From positions 1-12,261 of the forward strand of contig CAJBAP010000224.1 in NCBI GenBank assembly GCA_903950295.1: 12,261 nt of DNA. The letters are read 5' to 3'. How positions within the stretch are numbered: the stretch's first letter is position 1; each line of letters begins with the position of its first letter. Under the pieces are notes generated by a model, which saw only the letters and a program-made list of their open reading frames with translations, was not told the origin of the DNA and ran no database searches. The DNA is from an uncultured Rhodocyclaceae bacterium. Its GTDB lineage: Bacteria; Pseudomonadota; Gammaproteobacteria; Burkholderiales; Rhodocyclaceae. Of this stretch, positions 7,841-12,261 are shown one piece after another. Made by a program: the position numbers and the translations under genes.

Positions 7841-9922
7841 TCAATGCTGACCTCGCAGCAAGCGTACCACCGCCGCTGCAAGCGCATCTGTCTGTGCCTC
7901 AGCGTGGGTCAGGTAGGGGGCGCCGTAGCGATCCAATAGCACCTGCAAGGGTGCCAGGTTCTCACGCAGAACGAACAACCCTGGCAGACCGGAACTCGCC
8001 AGTTGGGTGCGCAGGTCTTTCAGCCAAACCTCGGGTGCATCACGGCTCGAAGCGCTGTCGATTACCAGCGCGATGACGTCACCGTGCTGTCCAAGGTAAT
8101 TCGCTGCAAGCGATTCGTGGTCCACCCGCTCGACACCGTAAGACAGAGCGGACCTGAGGCGTTCTGCCAGTGAGGAGTCCGACGAAATCAATAAAAGCTT
8201 CATGCGGCGATCCGTTTGCCCCTCTCCGGAAACGCCAAATGACAGCGTACCAAGTTCAACGCCATGTTCCTCCGCCAGTTCGGTCCAGAACGTAATGCCC
8301 AGTACCTGCTGCACTTCAGCTGGTGTGGTCCAACCGGACACAATCCAGTCCTTGGCGCTGGCGGCCATGGAACGGCGGTGGCCCTGGGTAACGTCCTTCA
8401 GCATCGCCAGACTGCGGCCACCAGTCAGCAGCGATTGCCTTAGCTCACCCGAGTTTTCTAATCGCTCGATGACCGGCAGGCGGCCGCGAAAGCCCGAGTA
8501 ATCACAATCCGGGCAGCCCACCGGCCGATAGGCAGGAAACTCCCCGGTAATGCGCACGAACTCCTGCTCGATCGGCAGCCAGGGCCGTTGGCTAGGCTGG
8601 CGGCAAGTCTCACACAGGCGACGCACCAGGCGCTGCGAGACCACACCGATCAATGCATCGGCCAGCACACTGGCCTCAAGCCCCAAATCGAGCAGGCGTG
8701 GAATTGTCCCTAGGGCATCGTTGGTGTGCAGCGTCGACAGCACCAGATGCCCGGTTAGCGCCGCCTGCGTGGCGATACGCGCTGTTTCCTGGTCGCGGAT
8801 TTCGCCGACCAGGACAATGTCCGGATCCTGGCGCAGGATCGCGCGCAGTGTATCGGCAAAGGACAAACCTTGCCGCTCATTGACCTGCACCTGCGAAATG
8901 CCCGGCAGTATGTATTCGACCGGATCCTCAATAGTCATTATGTTAACGTCAACACTATTGAGTTCGGCTAACAGCGCATACAGTGTCGACGTCTTGCCCG
9001 AACCGGTCGGCCCGGTCAGTAGCACGATGCCTGCGCTGCGCGAGGTCAGACGACGGAGCGCCTGTTGGTCAGCAGTGGAAAAACGGCTTTGCTGCAACGA
9101 GAAATTGCGACTCTGGTCCAGCAGGCGACAGACGATGCGTTCGCCATCGTAGGTTGGCAGGAGTGAAAGCCGCACGTCGATCTCGCGCCGCCCATAATTT
9201 AAGCGTAAGCGGCCGTCCTGCGGTTTGAGAGGGTTGATCTCCAGGCCGGCGTTATTGCGTAAATAACGTGACAGGCCTTCGAGCGATTCCATCGGTATGG
9301 TAGCCATGCGCCGCATACGTCCGTCGATGCGAAAGCGGATGGCACCGCCACCGACAAAAGGATGGATATGCACGTCGGAGGCGTTGCGGTCAATGGCCGT
9401 CCGGAAGACCGCCACCGCCAGCTTGACCGTGGCCTGGTTGTCACCGGATGAGGGTGGCGCCAGCAAATCGATCGCGTTGATTTTGCTTTGCTTCTCTCCG
9501 CTGACCGCGAATAAACGCAGCTGGCAGGTATCGATATCATCCGGTGGCAGCACCACCATCTGAATTTTGCGGCCGGCGGCAAAGGCCAGCTGGTTGAGCT
9601 GGTCCGGTGTCAGGTGCGGATCGGCCACTGCAACACAAGCCACCTCGCTGTCGTGCCACAAGGGCACCAGCTGCATCTGCCGGCACAGGCGTTCCGGCAG
9701 ACAACTACCCTCCGTGGGCAGAAAGTGCTTGAGGTTTCCTGCGTCGACGCCAAAAAGCTCGGCCACGCCGACCGCCAGCTCCTGTGTGCTCATCTGGAAA
9801 ATGCTGGCGACCTGCGCCCAGGCTTCGCCGTTATCGGGCGCAATGCTCGCGCCAGGTGGCATCGCTACCTCTGGCCGCCGGCGGAGCGCCGCAGTGACCA
9901 GCCAATGAGGGGTGTCGGTCAT
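7841..9922 (-). CDS. GspE/PilB-type assembly ATPase with C-terminal receiver-like extension
   Basis: Hexameric secretion/pilus ATPase of 693 residues, longer than the roughly 560-570 of PilB/GspE. Residues about 40-135 resemble the GspE/MshE N-terminal domain. The motor core has Walker A GPTGSGKT at 304-311, Asp box MTIEDPVEY at 329-337, Walker B DIVLVGEIRD at 368-377, and His box TGHLVLSTLHTND at 390-402. Cys437/Cys440 and Cys470/Cys473 form the zinc-binding insert seen in extension ATPases (PilB/GspE) and not in PilT. The usual end of the family is near TTPAEVQQVLGI (about 536-547). After that come a linker and, from Met574, 120 residues with a receiver-like layout but lacking the key Thr and Lys. 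The ATG is one base after the stop of the preceding membrane-protein gene, so the two are co-translated. It should power assembly of the pilin encoded upstream. Whether the machine is a pilus or a secretion system is not decidable here. Confidence 0.93.
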   Translation of the reverse strand: MTDTPHWLVTAALRRRPEVAMPPGASIAPDNGEAWAQVASIFQMSTQELAVGVAELFGVDAGNLKHFLPTEGSCLPERLCRQMQLVPLWHDSEVACVAVADPHLTPDQLNQLAFAAGRKIQMVVLPPDDIDTCQLRLFAVSGEKQSKINAIDLLAPPSSGDNQATVKLAVAVFRTAIDRNASDVHIHPFVGGGAIRFRIDGRMRRMATIPMESLEGLSRYLRNNAGLEINPLKPQDGRLRLNYGRREIDVRLSLLPTYDGERIVCRLLDQSRNFSLQQSRFSTADQQALRRLTSRSAGIVLLTGPTGSGKTSTLYALLAELNSVDVNIMTIEDPVEYILPGISQVQVNERQGLSFADTLRAILRQDPDIVLVGEIRDQETARIATQAALTGHLVLSTLHTNDALGTIPRLLDLGLEASVLADALIGVVSQRLVRRLCETCRQPSQRPWLPIEQEFVRITGEFPAYRPVGCPDCDYSGFRGRLPVIERLENSGELRQSLLTGGRSLAMLKDVTQGHRRSMAASAKDWIVSGWTTPAEVQQVLGITFWTELAEEHGVELGTLSFGVSGEGQTDRRMKLLLISSDSSLAERLRSALSYGVERVDHESLAANYLGQHGDVIALVIDSASSRDAPEVWLKDLRTQLASSGLPGLFVLRENLAPLQVLLDRYGAPYLTHAEAQTDALAAAVVRLLRGQH

Positions 9923-9923
9923 G

Positions 9924-10769
9924 TCAGGATTGTCCCTTGAGGATAAGCTGCGGCGTGCTTTTGGTATCGCTCACCGTCCATGCCTCGCTACCTTGGCGCA
10001 GCACGATACGGTAGTGGCCGCTGTGCATCGGAACCCAGATGATTTCGGTGCGGCCGGCGGCATCGCGTGCGTTCCAGTAACGCAGCGGCCATTCCACCGC
10101 ATCTTTAGGAAAGGCCTCCAGCGTGGCCAGTTCTTTCGGCAATTGACCATTGTGGCTTCTGCGATAGTGTTCCGCAGCCTTGGCCAGCTCATGCAATGTG
10201 CCAGCCGGTCCGGAAGGTTGATGATTCGCCCACCACCCCATAGCGGCACCAACTACCAGCAGGATCATCGCCACCGCAATAATGGTGAGATTTCGCGGGC
10301 TTATGCCGGATGCCGCGCCTGCTTTATCGACGGCTGCTTGAGGTTTGACATAGGAATCCTGCGCGGCCTGACCCAACGGGACCGTGTTCACACCGGCCGA
10401 GTTATTCGTAACAGGTGCCCCGTAATGACCAGCACTAACGTCGCGGATCAACTCGTTAATGCCCGTCCCGGCTGACATGTGAGGAGATGCAACCCTTGAT
10501 CCGGATTCGGACGGTACCTTCCCCTGCCACTGGCCTTGCAGAATATCGCCCAGAGAACTTGGAGCAGTCGAATCCGCAGTATCAGCCCGAATGGGCTTTG
10601 CACCGCCAACTGTCCCCGTCAGTTCGTTCAGCACACTACGCAGGTCCGCACCCGTAGCGCCATCCGCCGGCCGTGACGGCGGCGCCTTGGCGGACCGACC
10701 CTGAGTACCGGACGCTTCGCGGATGGCCTCATTGAGCAGATCCTGCGAGTTAGAAGTGTCCTTAGCCAT
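9924..10769 (-). CDS. Bitopic membrane protein with long cytoplasmic region and pilin-like outer domain
   Basis: Not recognised as a named family; 281 residues from ATG 10769. A TTG two codons earlier is also possible, but the ATG gives the natural MAKD start with GAG about 7 bases upstream. Residues 1-158 are polar, rich in Gly/Ala/Ser/Pro and probably disordered. They contain four short helix-like segments ending in Gly (LLNEAIREASG 11-21, LRSVLNELTG 43-52, LGDILQG 73-79, INELIRDVSAG 104-114). One transmembrane helix spans about 161-180. The outer 100 residues begin with a helix (LHELAKAAEHYRRSHNGQLP) and a following strand-rich part that recalls the headgroup of GspG-like pseudopilins, although there is no prepilin leader. 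It sits 8 bases after the prepilin stop and 1 base before the ATPase start, so it is probably a structural or coupling part of the same machine, with the N-terminal region available to contact the ATPase. Confidence 0.8.
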   Translation of the reverse strand: MAKDTSNSQDLLNEAIREASGTQGRSAKAPPSRPADGATGADLRSVLNELTGTVGGAKPIRADTADSTAPSSLGDILQGQWQGKVPSESGSRVASPHMSAGTGINELIRDVSAGHYGAPVTNNSAGVNTVPLGQAAQDSYVKPQAAVDKAGAASGISPRNLTIIAVAMILLVVGAAMGWWANHQPSGPAGTLHELAKAAEHYRRSHNGQLPKELATLEAFPKDAVEWPLRYWNARDAAGRTEIIWVPMHSGHYRIVLRQGSEAWTVSDTKSTPQLILKGQS

Positions 10770-10777
10770 AATCAACT

Positions 10778-12043
10778 CTACTTAGCCGAATACAGCGACT
10801 CTTCCGCCGGACGAAGATTGTCATTGCAGTTATCGCGACCACAACCGAAGGTGCAAGTGAAGTCGATTGTCTGCATGGCATCGAGTCGTTCGCGGCACTT
10901 GTCGTCATCCGACGTGCCTTGGTACCACTCCCGGTACACCCGGTCGAAATTGCCGCAACCACGCTGGACGGTTTTAGTGCCGTCGGCGTGCGCGTCGATA
11001 AAGGTGACACACCAGTTGTTGGGTGCCGTGCACGTTATTTCCTCATGCACGAGTTCGCACAAGTCCTCGACTCCAACTGTACAGCTTCGGCATTTGACTG
11101 ATTCCTTTTTGTCTTCACCCGGGCGCAGGGCCGGAGCAGCTGGTTTGGCTGCAGGGGGCGTTGACGCTGCCGCAGGTGCGTTTATAGGCGGAGCCGGTGG
11201 CTTGGCATTGGGGTCGGGGATGCACTTGAAAGCCTTGCCAGGCATCTGCCCCGGTGGGCACGCATTCATACAGCTCCAGGTCGGATCATTGCTGGCCGTG
11301 TAGCCACGGAAGGCATCACTCCCCTGTCCACAAGTCGGCTTTGGCGGAATGGTGACACACACCTTTCGGTCGTAATGCATCTCTTCGTTAGTCCCGCAAA
11401 CAATTGCCGTGCATTGGGTAGGATTGGCTTTATCTCGCTGCTGGCCGGCAGGGCACTTGGGGGTGCAGGCGGGGCCGGTACTTAGTGTGACCATTTCCTG
11501 ATCGGCCGGGCATACCGGTGCAGCCGTCTGAGCCGACGGAGTTGAGTGGGTCGATCCCTTCGGTGCCTGCATCGGACCCGCATCGCGACACGCGGCGGGC
11601 AGGTATTTGGCGTCGAGTACGGCATGGCCGGGTTTCGCATATTTTGCGGCGCTGACGCAATGCCAGTCGCCGTTCTCGCGCCATTCGAGGTCGAAACCCG
11701 GTAGATAGGCATCGCTGATCCGGGGCAGGTTGAGCGCGGCGGTCATGTGCCCTTTCAGCCCCGGTTTGCCTTGCGTCCAATATAGCAGTTGCACCGTATC
11801 GCCCGTCGTTGGCGCCGTGTACAACTGGCCACTACCTTTGATCTCATCATCGATAACTTCCACCATGACCTCGGTGCGCATGCCCTCGGCAAATTCGAAA
11901 GCGCCGATAACCTCGGCACGGATCAAATAGTCGCGATAGAGCGGAATCGCCACAGCGGCCAGAATGCCGATAATGGCCATCACGACAATCACTTCCAACA
12001 GCGTAAAACCACGGCGGAAAGGCAAAGAATTAGCATTGATCAT
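10778..12043 (-). CDS. Large cysteine-rich type IV prepilin-like protein with C-terminal three-finger-like module
   Basis: Prepilin of 421 residues, far longer than the usual 140-180. The leader ends in RRG at 10-12, followed by FTLLEVIVVMAIIGILAAVA; Phe13 is the expected first mature residue and Glu17 the conserved fifth. Residues 13-150 form the pilin helix and a head region with a Cys129-Cys152 pair typical of a pilin disulfide loop. Residues 178-274 hold ten cysteines in repeated C-P-x-x-Q/E loops (for example CPAGQQ, CPPGQM). Residues 277-312 are a Pro/Ala-rich linker. Residues 318-407 hold ten more cysteines (318, 321, 329, 338, 345, 363, 383, 397, 401, 406) ending in C-N, resembling the Ly6/uPAR domain. 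All 22 cysteines are after the membrane helix. The start is set by GGAGGA 5 bases upstream. It is first in a tight set with the bitopic protein and ATPase. Role inferred: a minor pilin, pseudopilin or tip adhesin. Confidence 0.88.
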   Translation of the reverse strand: MINANSLPFRRGFTLLEVIVVMAIIGILAAVAIPLYRDYLIRAEVIGAFEFAEGMRTEVMVEVIDDEIKGSGQLYTAPTTGDTVQLLYWTQGKPGLKGHMTAALNLPRISDAYLPGFDLEWRENGDWHCVSAAKYAKPGHAVLDAKYLPAACRDAGPMQAPKGSTHSTPSAQTAAPVCPADQEMVTLSTGPACTPKCPAGQQRDKANPTQCTAIVCGTNEEMHYDRKVCVTIPPKPTCGQGSDAFRGYTASNDPTWSCMNACPPGQMPGKAFKCIPDPNAKPPAPPINAPAAASTPPAAKPAAPALRPGEDKKESVKCRSCTVGVEDLCELVHEEITCTAPNNWCVTFIDAHADGTKTVQRGCGNFDRVYREWYQGTSDDDKCRERLDAMQTIDFTCTFGCGRDNCNDNLRPAEESLYSAK

Positions 12044-12048
12044 GATTT

Positions 12049-12054
12049 TCCTCC
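12049..12054 (-). promoter_or_regulatory. Strong ribosome binding site of the prepilin gene
   Basis: GGAGGA on the minus strand, 5 bases before the ATG at 12043. It rules in favour of this start over an open frame that continues to the window end, and the start also places the prepilin leader at a normal length of 12 residues. Confidence 0.85.
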
Positions 12055-12069
12055 GATCACATAATCGTC

Positions 12070-12094
12070 GATTCAATAAATAAGTATTTGAATC
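12070..12094. repeat. Inverted repeat in the prepilin gene leader
   Basis: Perfect 7-base arms (GATTCAA 12070-12076 and TTGAATC 12088-12094) around an 11-base AT-rich centre, within the 74-base AT-rich gap between the upstream stop codon and the prepilin start. It could be an operator or a weak RNA stem. A TTGCCA about 30 bases upstream of the gap centre may be a -35 element, but no convincing -10 box accompanies it. Confidence 0.35.
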
Positions 12095-12117
12095 AGTGGA
12101 TTGGCAACAATTTTTAC

Positions 12118-12261
12118 TTAACGGCCATCCGGTGTTTCCAAGTAATAGCGCAGACTGGGTTTGATACCGTCGAGGCACGCCTTCGCGGTTCCGCCCTTCA
12201 TGACGGCATGCCGGTAGCCAACGTAATACAAAGACCAAATACCAAAGCAACGGGCGGAAAC
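12118..12261 (-). CDS. C-terminal end of an unidentified gene, cut by the window edge
   Basis: An open frame enters from the right edge and runs 47 codons to TAA at 12118-12120. The residues begin VSARCFGIWSLYYVGYRHAV and end SLRYYLETPDGR; about 29 of 47 codons end in G or C, similar to real genes here. The first part is hydrophobic and may be the edge of a membrane segment. I do not recognise the family. The stop is 74 bases before the prepilin ATG, on the same strand, so it could belong to the same operon. A second frame is also open across this stretch, so confidence is moderate. Confidence 0.42.
   Translation of the reverse strand, partial: VSARCFGIWSLYYVGYRHAVMKGGTAKACLDGIKPSLRYYLETPDGR

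Noticed and set aside
12044..12250. N-terminal extension of the prepilin up to the window end
   Set aside because: The GGAGGA site and a normal 12-residue prepilin leader place the start at 12043. The added residues look non-coding, and another frame reads better there.

Overview
The window looks like chromosomal DNA of a GC-rich proteobacterium, most likely an aromatic-degrading betaproteobacterium such as a member of the Rhodocyclales. That assignment is an inference from the dmp-type gene order, the codon bias and the type IV pilus genes; no rRNA or other marker is present to prove it. Two units converge on a palindrome near 6.07 kb.

Left half (1-6022, + strand): the distal part of a meta-cleavage operon for catechols, in the order dmpC-D-E-F-G-H-I known from Pseudomonas dmp/xyl operons. 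The seven genes are nearly contiguous (gaps of 2-11 bases, or a short overlap). Together they take 2-hydroxymuconic semialdehyde to pyruvate and acetyl-CoA. The hydrolytic branch uses DmpD. The 4-oxalocrotonate branch uses DmpC (dehydrogenase), DmpI (tautomerase) and DmpH (decarboxylase). Both branches meet at DmpE (hydratase), followed by DmpG (aldolase) and DmpF (acylating acetaldehyde dehydrogenase). dmpC is cut at its 5' end by the window edge, and the ring-cleavage dioxygenase presumably lies upstream.

Middle (6023-7727): a long, nearly perfect palindrome separates the operon from a minus-strand short crotonase of the AKGAF type. Upstream of that gene, in its transcription direction, lies a stand-alone response regulator made of two receiver domains and no output domain.

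Right half (7841-12261, - strand): a small type IV pilus or type II secretion-like gene set. In transcription order it holds the last 47 codons of an unidentified gene (cut by the window edge), a very large prepilin-like protein, a bitopic membrane protein with a pilin-like outer part, and a GspE/PilB-type assembly ATPase. The double-receiver regulator follows after 113 bases.

Two proteins here are unusual. The 421-residue prepilin has 22 cysteines outside the membrane. Its last ten follow the order and ending (C-x2-C ... G-C ... C-x4-C-N) of the animal Ly6/uPAR three-finger domain, behind a Pro/Ala linker. The ATPase carries an extra C-terminal 120 residues that read as a receiver domain without its phosphorylation residues, beside a gene encoding two intact receivers. 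I suggest this is an undescribed specialised pilus with a cysteine-rich displayed module and receiver-based control of its motor. This is a hypothesis from sequence reading only.
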